From Streptomyces sennicomposti (GTDB lineage: Bacteria > Actinomycetota > Actinomycetes > Streptomycetales > Streptomycetaceae), in contig NZ_JAIOAB010000026.1 of NCBI RefSeq assembly GCF_019890635.1, positions 1 to 64,000 on the forward strand: a DNA stretch of 64,000 nucleotides, read 5' to 3'. The notes beneath the pieces are model-generated. The model had not been told where the DNA came from. It did not search any database and saw nothing but the letters and a program-made list of their open reading frames with translations. Below, piece by piece: positions 52,675-60,753 of this stretch. How positions within the stretch are numbered: position 1 is the first letter of the stretch; every line of letters begins with the position of its first letter. The position numbers and the translations under genes are program-made.

Positions 52675-54636
52675 ATGCCTCTCGCCGCCGCGCTCGACGT
52701 GTCACATCTGCCCGACTACGCGTACGACTGGGCTCTGGTCGACGTCGAGACGTCCGGCCTGATCGCCCGGCGTGACCGGATCCTGTCCATCGCGGTGCTG
52801 ACCTTCGGGCCGGACGGGACCCAGACCGGCGAGTACTCCACTCTGGTGAACCCGGGCTGCGATCCCGGCCCCGTGCACATCCACGGCCTGACCGCCGAGC
52901 GGCTGAGGGGCGCCCCGGCCTTCGAACAGGTCGCCGGGCGGATCGGCGCACTCCTCCAGGACCGCGTCATGGTGGCGCACAACGCGCAGTTCGACTACGA
53001 CTTCCTGGCCCATGAGTTCGCCCGTGCCCGGCTCTACCTCCCCGTGAACCAGCGCCTGTGCACCCTGGCCCTGAACCGGCGCGTGGAGCCGCCCGCCGCC
53101 GATCTCAGCCTGGCGTCGCTGGCCGCTCACTACGGCGTGCCGCAGACCCGTGCCCATGACGCGCTGGACGACACGCGCGTCCTCGCCGGGATCTTCCGGT
53201 CCTCCCTCTCCGAAGCCGCACGGCTGGACGTCCCGCTGCCGCTGGTGCCCTGTCCGCCCCGGCAGGACCCGCGGTTCGCGCCGAAGCCGCCGAAGTCCCC
53301 GTGCGCCTACCGGAACCCGGGCCGTCCGGCGCCCGGCGGTCCGCTCGTCCAGGGCATGAAGATCGCCGTCACGGGCGAGACCGCGACCTCCCGGGCCGAG
53401 CTGGTGGCCCGGGCCGTCGCCGCCGGTCTCAACATCATGTCGTCGGTCAGCCGGCACACCAGCGCCCTCGTCACCAACGACGCGGCCTCGGGCTCGGCGA
53501 AGGCACGGCGCGCGATCGCCGAAGGCGTCCCGATCCTCGACGAGCGCACCTTCCTCGGACTGCTGAGCGAGGTGCGTCCCGGTACACCGCACGAGCAGCA
53601 GCCGTCGAAGAAGATCCCGGAGGCGACGGCCCCGGACGCGCCGACGCCCTCCCCCGCCGCGACCGCGGCCGTCGCGACCGTGCCGGAGCCCAGACGACCG
53701 GAACCCGAGCAGTCGGCGCCCAGACGACCGGACCCCGAGCGGCCCGAACCCGGGCAGTCAACGCCCAGACGACCGGACCCCGAGCGACCGGCCCCCGAGG
53801 GACCGGAGCCCAGGCAACCGGACCCCGAGCGACCGGCGTCCAGGCGGCCCGCCAGGCCGTTCGGCCGTCGGCGGGTCCTGGTCCTGGGCGGCACCCACGA
53901 GGAGGCGTCCGCCGCCCGGAGCAGGGTCGTCGAGCTGGGTGGCGCCGCCGCGATCAACCTCTCGGCGAGCGTCACCGACGTCGTCCTCCTCCCGGGAGGG
54001 GAACTCGACCGCCGCATGAACCGCGTCACCTCGCTGGAACTGCCGGTCCACGCACCCGGCTGGCTCGGCGACCCCTCCGCCGAGCCGGCCGACGCCCCCG
54101 CGCGGGACGGCTCGACGGCCGACATCCTGCCGCGCGGCGGAGTCATCGACCTTCCCACCGCGGGCCGCTGGCACGTGAGCGCCTCATGGGCGCAGCAGAC
54201 GAACTGCGAGATCGACGTCGTCGCCTTCGTCCTGGACGAGGACGAACAGGTCTCCTGCGACGGGGACTTCGTCTTCTACGGCGCGCCGGAGAGCCCCGAC
54301 GGGGCCACCCGCCTCCTGTGCGACGGCCCGACCGAGCAGTCCGTCGCCGTCGATCTCGCGGCGCTGCCTCCGGCCGCCCGCAGGATCGCGATCGCCGCCG
54401 CCGTCGACGGCGCCGCCACCTTCGGGGACGTCGGGGCCGTCCACCTCAGCCTCGCGCCGGGCGTGGACGCTCCGGCCGCGGCGCAGGCCACGCTGGATGC
54501 CGCCACCAGCGAACGCACCCTGCTCCTCGCCGAGATCTACCGCCGGGGCCCGCGCTGGCGCTTCCGTGCCGTCGGCCAGGGCTACGACCACGGCCTGGAG
54601 GCCCTCGTCCGCGGATACGGCGTCGACGTGGAGTGA
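52675..54636 (+). CDS. DEDDh exonuclease - BRCT - BRCT - TerD fusion
   Basis: A 653-aa protein. Residues 15-185 are a DnaQ-like exonuclease (LVDVETSGL, HNAQFDYDF, AHDALDDTRVL: the DEDDh residues). Residues about 225-300 are a BRCT domain (GMKIAVTGETATSRAEL), followed by a Pro/Glu/Arg repeat linker (about 305-385). A second BRCT-like segment covers about 392-465 (RRVLVLGGTHEEASAARS, VHAPGWLGD). A TerD stress domain runs from about 488 to the end (DVVAFVLDEDEQVSCDGDF, FYGAPESPDG). Exonuclease-TerD fusions suggest DNA damage or tellurite stress. ATG 52675 lacks a strong Shine-Dalgarno. Confidence 0.85.
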   Translation: MPLAAALDVSHLPDYAYDWALVDVETSGLIARRDRILSIAVLTFGPDGTQTGEYSTLVNPGCDPGPVHIHGLTAERLRGAPAFEQVAGRIGALLQDRVMVAHNAQFDYDFLAHEFARARLYLPVNQRLCTLALNRRVEPPAADLSLASLAAHYGVPQTRAHDALDDTRVLAGIFRSSLSEAARLDVPLPLVPCPPRQDPRFAPKPPKSPCAYRNPGRPAPGGPLVQGMKIAVTGETATSRAELVARAVAAGLNIMSSVSRHTSALVTNDAASGSAKARRAIAEGVPILDERTFLGLLSEVRPGTPHEQQPSKKIPEATAPDAPTPSPAATAAVATVPEPRRPEPEQSAPRRPDPERPEPGQSTPRRPDPERPAPEGPEPRQPDPERPASRRPARPFGRRRVLVLGGTHEEASAARSRVVELGGAAAINLSASVTDVVLLPGGELDRRMNRVTSLELPVHAPGWLGDPSAEPADAPARDGSTADILPRGGVIDLPTAGRWHVSASWAQQTNCEIDVVAFVLDEDEQVSCDGDFVFYGAPESPDGATRLLCDGPTEQSVAVDLAALPPAARRIAIAAAVDGAATFGDVGAVHLSLAPGVDAPAAAQATLDAATSERTLLLAEIYRRGPRWRFRAVGQGYDHGLEALVRGYGVDVE

Positions 54637-54697
54637 CTCCCGCCGACTGCCTGGACGCGGACCTCCGGAAGGGCCCTGCGCGTCCGCGCACACAGCG

Positions 54698-54726
54698 ACG
54701 GCCGGGACCCTGGGGGTCCCGGCCGT
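54698..54726. terminator. Strong terminator after the exonuclease-TerD gene
   Basis: ACGGCCGGGACCC (54698-54710) pairs perfectly with GGGTCCCGGCCGT (54714-54726), a 13-bp stem with 3-nt loop, then TTCTC. It separates this gene from the convergent small secreted-protein gene. Confidence 0.85.
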
Positions 54727-54799
54727 TCTCGCTGCGCGGACAGGCCTGAGCGACGGATGCCGACGTGAACAAGGGCGCCTCGGCCGCCCCGGCCGGACG

Positions 54800-55042
54800 T
54801 CAGGAGCTCTTGCGCTTGATGATGATGGTGCTGCTGCAGTCGACGTGGCCGCCACCCGAGCAGTGCTGCGACTGCACACAGCGAATGGCGTTGTTGCCGT
54901 CGTCGACGCACCTGCCGGAGACGCCGCCGTCGTTGGAGACGTCTTCGTGGGCGAAGGCCTGGCCGGCGCCGAACCCGAACAGGGCGAAGCCGCCCAGGAT
55001 TCCGGCCGCCGCGGTCGCCGCGAGCTTCTTCGTAATGAGCAT
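54800..55042 (-). CDS. Small secreted Cys-containing protein
   Basis: An 80-aa exported protein. A signal peptide (residues 1-31, ending GQAFAHE) precedes a mature part with four Cys (near 45, 55, 61 and 69: GRCVDDG, IRCVQS, QHCSGGGHVDCSS) that may form two disulfides, and a basic tail (IIIKRKSS). Unrecognised family. It lies downstream of another small secreted gene on the same strand, separated by a hairpin. Confidence 0.75.
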   Translation of the reverse strand: MLITKKLAATAAAGILGGFALFGFGAGQAFAHEDVSNDGGVSGRCVDDGNNAIRCVQSQHCSGGGHVDCSSTIIIKRKSS

Positions 55043-55128
55043 CTACCTTGTTTCCTTATACGGTCGACCAGCCGCCGGGGGCGGCTGAGTCGCTCCGAAC
55101 GACAGGACCGGCCGACATGCCGGCCCGG

Positions 55129-55161
55129 CTCGGGGCCCGGACCAGGGGTCCGAGCCCCGAG
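55129..55161 (-). terminator. Hairpin between two small secreted-protein genes
   Basis: A 15-bp stem with one mismatch (55129-55143 with 55147-55161) and a 3-nt loop follows the stop of the gene at 55194-55460 on the minus strand. Confidence 0.75.
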
Positions 55162-55193
55162 GCCTGCTGCCTAGATCACGTGGTGAGTGATCG

Positions 55194-55460
55194 TCAGCCG
55201 AAGCTGAGGGTGGAGGGGCAGGTGACCGAGGTGGCCTTGCCGACCGGGTTGCCGACGCCGAGGACGTTGGCGGCGATGCCCAGGTCCTGGATGTTGACGA
55301 GGCCCTGCTGGGTGTCAACCTGGCCGGTGCAGGTCTGGCTCTGCTTGCTGTCCACCTTCAGACCGTCGTCGCCGCCGTGGGCCTGGGCCGCACCGGCACC
55401 GATGAAGCCGACGCTGCCGAGCATGGCCACGACGACAGCGGCCTTCTGGAACTTGCGCAT
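55194..55460 (-). CDS. Small secreted hydrophobic protein
   Basis: An 88-aa exported protein. The signal peptide runs to about residue 27 (GAGAAQAHGG). The mature part contains QTCTGQVDTQQGLVNIQDL, then GIAANVLGVGNPVG, and a second Cys in SVTCPSTLSFG; two Cys and a hydrophobic middle. It resembles small aerial-surface proteins in size and composition but I cannot assign it to chaplins or rodlins. AGGAGAGGTA precedes the ATG. Nearby chaplin-type genes support a surface role. Confidence 0.75.
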   Translation of the reverse strand: MRKFQKAAVVVAMLGSVGFIGAGAAQAHGGDDGLKVDSKQSQTCTGQVDTQQGLVNIQDLGIAANVLGVGNPVGKATSVTCPSTLSFG

Positions 55461-55862
55461 TACCTCTCCTTTTTCATGTCACTACAGCCCGTGATGGGCT
55501 GATCACTGACGGTCGTCAGCGTAGAGCAGTTTTCGTAGGTTTTGACAGTCGAAACGCCCATACGCGCAACTTTCCCGAAAAATCCGCTTCATGACGCTGT
55601 CGCACGCGGAGTGCGCCGGCGTGTCGGACGTCCACGGGGGCCTTCGGCGGTCTTCGCCGGTCTCCGCCGGTCTTCGGCGGCGCCTCCGACAGCCTTCGAC
55701 GCCCCGGACAGGAACCGTCATCCACCCGGCGAAGTAACCCTTCCCCTTCAAAAGGGGTGATCTGGGGAGGTTTGCCGTGACCGGTTCGCGGTTGCGGCGT
55801 TGAAGGGGCAGTGCGGTCGCGCGTCCTGCTGCCGCACTCCCCGAATCAACAAGGAGAAAGTG
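55461..55862. other. Intergenic region ahead of the chaplin gene
   Basis: About 400 bp with no supported gene. It contains three GGTCT(T/C)CG-type direct repeats near 55651-55681, a CCCCTT-CAA-AAGGGG hairpin (55743-55757) and GTAACC (55734-55739), which could be a -35 for an ECF sigma factor of the BldN type. I could not fix a matching -10. Confidence 0.4.
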
Positions 55863-56102
55863 ATGTCTCGCATCGCGAAGGCCGCCACCATCGCCCTCGG
55901 CACGGGCGCCGTGGTGCTCGGCGGGGCCGGTCTCGCCGCGGCGAACTCGGGCGCGGAGGGCGCTGCGGCGCACTCGCCCGGCGTCGCGTCCGGCAACGTG
56001 GTCCAGGTCCCGGTTCACGTGCCCGTCAACGTGTGCGGCAACACCGTCAACGTGGTCGGCGCCCTCAACCCGGCCATCGGCAACGTCTGCACGAACAACT
56101 AG
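55863..56102 (+). CDS. Short chaplin (ChpE-H type)
   Basis: A 79-aa secreted hydrophobin-like protein. A signal peptide (residues 1-27, ending GLAAANS) leads into one chaplin domain: SPGVASGNVVQVPVHVPVNV, then CGNTVNVVGALNPAIGNVC with the two conserved Cys. Short chaplins assemble amyloid films that lower water surface tension and coat aerial hyphae and spores. Start ATG 55863 has AAGGAGAAAG upstream. Not enough is visible to decide which Chp it is. Confidence 0.93.
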   Translation: MSRIAKAATIALGTGAVVLGGAGLAAANSGAEGAAAHSPGVASGNVVQVPVHVPVNVCGNTVNVVGALNPAIGNVCTNN

Positions 56103-56162
56103 CCGCGAGCCGTACGGCTGTGACGACCGACGTGCGGTGACGGACGGTCGGTCGGCAGGTCC

Positions 56163-56198
56163 GAACGCCCGGCCGGGGATATCCCCGGCCGGGCGTTC
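56163..56198. terminator. Perfect 36-bp palindrome between chaplin and convergent gene
   Basis: Arms of 18 bp (56163-56180 and 56181-56198) are perfectly complementary with no spacer, so any hairpin tip uses inner pairs. It lies between the chaplin stop and a convergent secreted-protein stop and probably terminates both. Confidence 0.85.
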
Positions 56199-56269
56199 TC
56201 CCTGTGCGGCCGTTGTCGGGCGCTACACGGACTCTGGTGTGTGCGGGGGCGGTCCGCACGGCGGCGTCC

Positions 56270-56533
56270 TCACGCGCGTACGCCGTGCTCGTCCTCCAGG
56301 TTCGCCCGGGGCGGCTCCACCCGGCTCACCGGATCTTTCGGGTTCCCCGGGTTCACCGTGTCGCCCGGCGGGCCCGGGGCCATGTCGTGCAGCCCTCCGT
56401 CGGGGCCGGGTCCGGCCACGGCGGAGCCGGCGAGCGCCGCCGCCGGGACCAGGGCGGCGAGTGCGCAGACGAGCAGGGTGCGGGCCGTCTCCCGCCGGGT
56501 GCCGATCCGTGTTCCGCCGTTTCCGGCAGCCAT
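56270..56533 (-). CDS. Small secreted protein, unknown function
   Basis: An 87-aa exported protein with a twin-Arg-free signal region (RTLLVCALAALVPAAALAGS) and a short Gly/Pro-rich mature part (AVAGPGPDGGLHDMAPGPPG, then a charged tail). ATG 56533 was chosen for GAGGAG about 8 nt upstream; the frame extends to 56602. Unrecognised. Confidence 0.6.
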   Translation of the reverse strand: MAAGNGGTRIGTRRETARTLLVCALAALVPAAALAGSAVAGPGPDGGLHDMAPGPPGDTVNPGNPKDPVSRVEPPRANLEDEHGVRA

Positions 56534-56579
56534 GCCTGACTCCTCGTCCGGTGCGGTGCTCATCGTGCGGTGCTCATAC

Positions 56580-56621
56580 GGAAGGGACGGCTCCCGGGCC
56601 ATGCCGGGGGCCGTCCCTTCC
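56580..56621 (-). terminator. Terminator between two small secreted-protein genes
   Basis: GGAAGGGACGGC (56580-56591) pairs with GCCGTCCCTTCC (56610-56621), with inner CCCGG/CCGGG extending the stem. It follows the stop of the gene at 56657-56968. Confidence 0.8.
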
Positions 56622-56656
56622 GACGACGTGCGACGTTCGGCGTGCCGCCGGTTTCG

Positions 56657-56968
56657 CTACAGCGCCAGGTCGCCGTGCATCGGCTTGGCGTCCTGGAGGG
56701 CGGTCGTCGCGTCCTTGGTGGTGTGGTGCAGCGGGCGGGCGTCGTTCAGCGAGTTGGCGGCCTCGCGGGCCGTCTCGACGAGCGAGCCGCTGGTCCCGGT
56801 GTGGATCACGTCCGACTGGTGGTCCAGCGGGGCCACCTCGACGGGAAGCTTGGAGTTCAGGTGGCCGCTGAAGCCCGCGGACGCCACGTCGGCGGCGAAC
56901 GCGGGCCCGCCGACACTGGCGGCGATCAGGGACCCGGCAACGATGGCGGCAGCCTTCAGGGACTTCAT
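56657..56968 (-). CDS. Small secreted protein, unknown function
   Basis: A 103-aa exported protein. Signal peptide to about residue 25 (SLIAASVGGPAFAADV), then a polar mature region (GHLNSKLPVEVAPLDHQSD, SLVETAREAANSLNDARPLH). No Cys. Unrecognised family, likely cell-surface or secreted. RBS AAAGGAACACG precedes the ATG. Confidence 0.72.
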   Translation of the reverse strand: MKSLKAAAIVAGSLIAASVGGPAFAADVASAGFSGHLNSKLPVEVAPLDHQSDVIHTGTSGSLVETAREAANSLNDARPLHHTTKDATTALQDAKPMHGDLAL

Positions 56969-57189
56969 CGTGTTCCTTTCTTCGGCAACGCAGGTCGCCG
57001 GAGGGGGAGTCTTTCGCCCTGCCTAACGAGCCCGGGCCGGGCCGGAAACCGGAGGCGCCGAAGATTGCGAGTCCTCATATGAGATCTATGGATGACCGGT
57101 TGCCGGGGACGCTGAAGAGACCTCCCCCCGGTGACACCCCTGGGGGCATCCCTGAGGAGACCCGCGAGGGACCGCCGCGTACGGCGAAG

Positions 57190-57225
57190 GCCGTGGCGCC
57201 GACCCGGAGGCCGGCGCCACGGCCG
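57190..57225 (-). terminator. Terminator after the 234-aa secreted-protein gene
   Basis: GGCCGTGGCGCCG (57190-57202) pairs perfectly with CGGCGCCACGGCC (57213-57225), loop 10 nt, downstream of the stop at 57269. Confidence 0.8.
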
Positions 57226-57268
57226 GAGGGAACCGCGCCGTACGGCGCTATGCGTCCGTGTATGCCGC

Positions 57269-57973
57269 TCACGAGGCCGGCGACAGGAGCGACGACGGCA
57301 GCGAGATCGCGGGCAGCGTCACGGCCGAGGTCACGGGCTCCGACGAGGAGGCCGAGGCGGACGAGGTGGCGGTGGGCGACGGCGTCGCCGAGGAATCGGC
57401 CGGGGCCGCCGAGGCGGAGTCGGCCGGGGCGTCGACGGCGGTCAGCAGGCCGGTGACGAGGCCCGCCACCTGGGTCAGCAGGTCGGTGACGACCGCCTGG
57501 ACGTCGCCGACGCCGTTGGTGACCGCCTGCACGAGGTCGTCGATGGCCTTGTCCAGGGCGGCCAGCGCGTCGCTCACCGGGTCGGCGGCGCGCTGCCCCG
57601 TCACCGCGGCGGAGGCGGGCGAGCCGGCGGCCGGGGCGGCGGCCGAACCGGCCGGGGTCCTGCCGACCGCCTCGGCGACGGCGCGCTTGGCGGCCTCGCC
57701 GGCCTGCCGGGCCTGAGCGGCCGTCAGCTGGCCCTTGTCGGCCTTGGCGATGGTGTTCAGCAGCTCGGTGACCGGCGTGAGCACGTCCGCGCTGCCGCGG
57801 ACCTTCCCGGCCTGCGCGCGCAGCGCGTCCGCGGCGGGCTGCCGCAGCTGGGGCGCGACGGGGTGGTCCTCGCGGACCGGGTCGGCGGCCATGGCGGCCG
57901 AGCCGGCGATCCCGGTCAGAAGGGCGGCGCACAGGGCTCCGGCGGCGAGGCGCCGTGCGGGCAGGGAACGCAT
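57269..57973 (-). CDS. Secreted Ala/Ser-rich protein
   Basis: A 234-aa exported protein with a signal peptide ending near ALLTGIAGSAAMAADP (about residue 30). A helical, Ala-rich middle has amphipathic stretches (LDKAIDDLVQAVTNGVGDVQ), and the C-terminus is a Ser/Ala/Pro-rich tail. No Cys and no anchor. Unrecognised; the helical regions could form bundles. AAGGAATCCCC precedes the ATG. Confidence 0.72.
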   Translation of the reverse strand: MRSLPARRLAAGALCAALLTGIAGSAAMAADPVREDHPVAPQLRQPAADALRAQAGKVRGSADVLTPVTELLNTIAKADKGQLTAAQARQAGEAAKRAVAEAVGRTPAGSAAAPAAGSPASAAVTGQRAADPVSDALAALDKAIDDLVQAVTNGVGDVQAVVTDLLTQVAGLVTGLLTAVDAPADSASAAPADSSATPSPTATSSASASSSEPVTSAVTLPAISLPSSLLSPAS

Positions 57974-58348
57974 GGGGATTCCTTTCGACGGGCGACTGAT
58001 CTTGAGCCCACCGTGGGAGCGGCTTCGCGCGCCCGCAACCGATCATGCGCTTTCTGGCTGTCCCCCGTTTCCCTCCGCTGCCGCGTCGCCGCTGGTGGGG
58101 CGGTGTGTCGCGGTGTGCGGTCCGGCCCCGTGCGGGGGACGTCCACCGCCGGATGCCCGCCGATTCGGCCGATGGTGTGGTTCACGGCGGCAGCAAGTTT
58201 CACCATTCCGACACACATGCCCGGATTCACCATGTTTGTCCTGCCGACAACTAGAGTTGCGGCTCTCCCGAGGCAACTCTCCCGGCGGACGCATCGCACG
58301 CATGTCGCTGCTGTCACCGCCCCCCGCTTCCGAAAGGCATCGACGGTC
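57974..58348. other. Intergenic region with inverted repeats ahead of the exopolysaccharide locus
   Basis: About 375 bp without a supported gene. It contains CAACT-AG-AGTTG (58248-58259) and an overlapping GAGTTGC...GCAACTC repeat (58254-58260 with 58273-58279), as well as TTGTC/GACAA symmetry near 58236-58250. These overlapping repeats could be operators or attenuator structures for the downstream operon. Confidence 0.45.
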
Positions 58349-59446
58349 ATGCCCCAATCCCTGGGCCCGCTGCTGCGCCGTGCCACGGTGGGCGTCCTCG
58401 CCCTCACCGCCCTGTGGCTGCCCGGCGGACCCCCCGCCGCCGCGTCGGCCGCGCCGCCCGCGCCGGAGGCGGGCGGCATCGCGTTCGCCGAGCGGTACCA
58501 CGCGCTCCAGCACGGCGGCATCGTGCGCGCGGCGAACTCCTCCGTCACCTGCCGCCCGGCCCCCGGCCAGGGCGGCCCCTCGTGCCCGGCCGCGCAGGCG
58601 GGCGAGCAGGGCACGAACGGCGACTTCGACACGTCGTACATCGACGTCGACGACGACCCGAACACCTACAACTCCTCCCGCGCCGAGGCCCGGCTGCCGG
58701 CCGGCTCCCGGGTGACGTACGCGCGCCTGTACTGGGGCGGCAACCTGCGCGTGGGCGAGCAGAAACCGCCGCAGGACGACGGGCGGGTGCTGGTCGCCGA
58801 GCCGGGCGGGTCGTACAAGGAGCTGATCGCCGACACCGTCGTCGGGCACCGGGTCGCGGACGGCGCGGACGCCTTCCAGGCCTCGGCGGACGTGACCGGG
58901 CTGGTGCGCGAGAGCGGCCCGGGCCCGTACACCGTCGCGCAGGTCAACGTGGCCGGCGGCCGGTCCCGGGCCGGCGCCTGGGGCGGCTGGACGCTGGTGG
59001 TGGCGTACGAGAACCCGGCGGAGCCGCTGCGCGACATCGCGCTGTGGGACGGCTTCGCGCCGCTGAGCTCCGGCGCGCAGGAGATGCGGTTGAACCACCT
59101 CGGCTACCCGGCGGGCGCGGGCGGGCGGGTCGGTCTCGTCGCGTACAACGGCGACCGCGGCACCACCGGCGACTCGCTCACCCTGACGGCCGGTCACGCG
59201 GCCCCCGTCGACCTCGCCGGGCCCGGCAACCCGGCCGACGACGTGCTGAACTCCACCATCAGCGAGCCCGGCGACGCCACCGCGCGGGTGCCCGCGTACG
59301 GGAACACCCTCGGCTACGACTCCGATGTGTTCGACCTCGCGGGGCTGCTGCGCGACGCCGGCGACCAGGCGACCTTCCGGCTCCGTTCGCAGCGCGACGC
59401 GGCGTGGGCCGGCGTGCTGTTCGCCGCCGTCGACGCCCGGCGGTGA
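58349..59446 (+). CDS. Secreted beta-rich protein at the head of the exopolysaccharide locus
   Basis: A 365-aa exported protein. Signal peptide to about residue 33 (LWLPGGPPAAASAAPP). The mature part has DTSYIDVDDDPNTYNSSRAE followed by LPAGSRVTYARLYWGGNLR, a pattern seen in secreted beta-sandwich domains of actinobacteria. Further features are LVVAYENPAEPLRDIALWDG and repeated Gly/Asp-rich turns. No anchor. It overlaps the glycosyltransferase start (GTGA), so it belongs to that operon and may act on or bind surface polysaccharide. Confidence 0.75.
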   Translation: MPQSLGPLLRRATVGVLALTALWLPGGPPAAASAAPPAPEAGGIAFAERYHALQHGGIVRAANSSVTCRPAPGQGGPSCPAAQAGEQGTNGDFDTSYIDVDDDPNTYNSSRAEARLPAGSRVTYARLYWGGNLRVGEQKPPQDDGRVLVAEPGGSYKELIADTVVGHRVADGADAFQASADVTGLVRESGPGPYTVAQVNVAGGRSRAGAWGGWTLVVAYENPAEPLRDIALWDGFAPLSSGAQEMRLNHLGYPAGAGGRVGLVAYNGDRGTTGDSLTLTAGHAAPVDLAGPGNPADDVLNSTISEPGDATARVPAYGNTLGYDSDVFDLAGLLRDAGDQATFRLRSQRDAAWAGVLFAAVDARR

Positions 59447-60753
59447 GCGCGCCGCAGCCCGCGGCCGCAGGGGGTGCGGCGGGCGCGCCCCCTGCGGGCC
59501 GCCCGCCGCGCGTCCTGCACCTGGCCCAGCCGGTGGAGGGCGGGGTGGCGCGCGTCGTGACGGACCTGGTCGAGGCGCAGTCGGCGGACGGTCTGGACGT
59601 CGTCGCCGCCTGCCCCGACGGCCCGCTGCCCGAGCGGCTGCGGGCCCTCGGCGTGCCCGTACGGCACTGGCCCGCCACCCGGTCGCCCGGCCCCTCGCTC
59701 GCCGGGGAGGTACGGCGGCTGGCGCGGCTGATCGACGAGGTGCGCCCGGACCTGGTGCACGCGCACAGCGCGAAGGCGGGCCTGGCCGGGCGGCTCGCCG
59801 TGCGCGGCCGGGTCCCCACCGTCTTCCAGCCGCACGCCTGGTCGTTCGAGGCGGTCGGCGGCGTCACCGCGGCCCTCGCCCTGAACTGGGAGCGGTGGGG
59901 GGCGCGGTGGGCGGCGCGGACGGTGTGCGTCAGCGAGGCCGAGCGCGCCACCGGCGAACGCGCCGGGATCGCCGGCCGGTGGGCCGTCGTCGCCAACGGC
60001 GTCGACACCGCCCGCTTCCGCCCGGCGCCCGCCGCCGCCGTACGGTCCGCCCTCGCGCCGGTGACCGGACTCGGCCCGGCCGCGCCGCTCGCCGTGTGCG
60101 TGGGGCGGCTGTGCCGGCAGAAGGGGCAGGACGTCCTGCTGCGGGCCTGGGAGACCGTCGTGCGCGCGGTGCCCGGCGCCCGGCTGGTGCTGGTCGGCGA
60201 CGGGCCGGACGGGGACCGGCTGCGGGCCGGGGCGCCGCCGTCCGTGCTGTTCGCTGGAGCCGTCGCCGACGTACGGCCCTGGTACCAGGCCGCCGATCTG
60301 GTGGTGCTGCCGTCCCGCTGGGAGGGGATGGCGCTGGCGCCGCTGGAGGCGATGGCGTGCGGGCGGCCGGTGGTGGTCACCGATGTGGACGGCGCCCGCG
60401 AGAGCCTGCCGCCGGAGTGCGCCGACCGCTGCCTGACGCCGCCCGAGGACCCGGCGGCGCTGGCCCGCGCGGTGACCGGGCTGCTGCTCGACGCGGACCT
60501 GCGCGCCGCGCTCGGCGCCGAGGCCCGGCGGCACGTGCTGGCCGCCCACGACGTACGGCACACCGCCGAGGCGGTCGCGGGCGTCTACCGCGATCTGCTC
60601 GGCCCCCGGCCCGCCGGCCCGGGACCGGTCCCGCCGCGGGCGGGTGACCGCGCCGGGCCCGGCCGGCCGCTCGGCCCGGCACGCGCCGCCGGGGCGGACC
60701 GCACGGCGCCGCGTCCCCAGCCCACCGAGCACAGGGAGTCGAACCACCCGTGA
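59443..60753 (+). CDS. Glycosyltransferase, GT4 family
   Basis: A 436-aa glycosyltransferase of the GT-B fold. N-terminal donor/acceptor motif LAQPVEGGVARVVTDLV; HAHSAKAGLAGRLA; C-terminal PLAVCVGRLCRQKGQDVLLR; the GT4 E-x7-E region, LPSRWEGMALAPLEAMACG, near residues 285-305. A low-complexity Pro/Arg/Ala C-terminal tail follows. It transfers a sugar to a growing lipid-linked repeat unit in exopolysaccharide assembly. It overlaps both neighbours. Confidence 0.9.
   Translation: MSAPQPAAAGGAAGAPPAGRPPRVLHLAQPVEGGVARVVTDLVEAQSADGLDVVAACPDGPLPERLRALGVPVRHWPATRSPGPSLAGEVRRLARLIDEVRPDLVHAHSAKAGLAGRLAVRGRVPTVFQPHAWSFEAVGGVTAALALNWERWGARWAARTVCVSEAERATGERAGIAGRWAVVANGVDTARFRPAPAAAVRSALAPVTGLGPAAPLAVCVGRLCRQKGQDVLLRAWETVVRAVPGARLVLVGDGPDGDRLRAGAPPSVLFAGAVADVRPWYQAADLVVLPSRWEGMALAPLEAMACGRPVVVTDVDGARESLPPECADRCLTPPEDPAALARAVTGLLLDADLRAALGAEARRHVLAAHDVRHTAEAVAGVYRDLLGPRPAGPGPVPPRAGDRAGPGRPLGPARAAGADRTAPRPQPTEHRESNHP

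Noticed and set aside
55503..56018. 171-codon minus-strand ORF opposite the chaplin gene
   Set aside because: Antisense to a well-defined chaplin and across its promoter; no domain or start signal.
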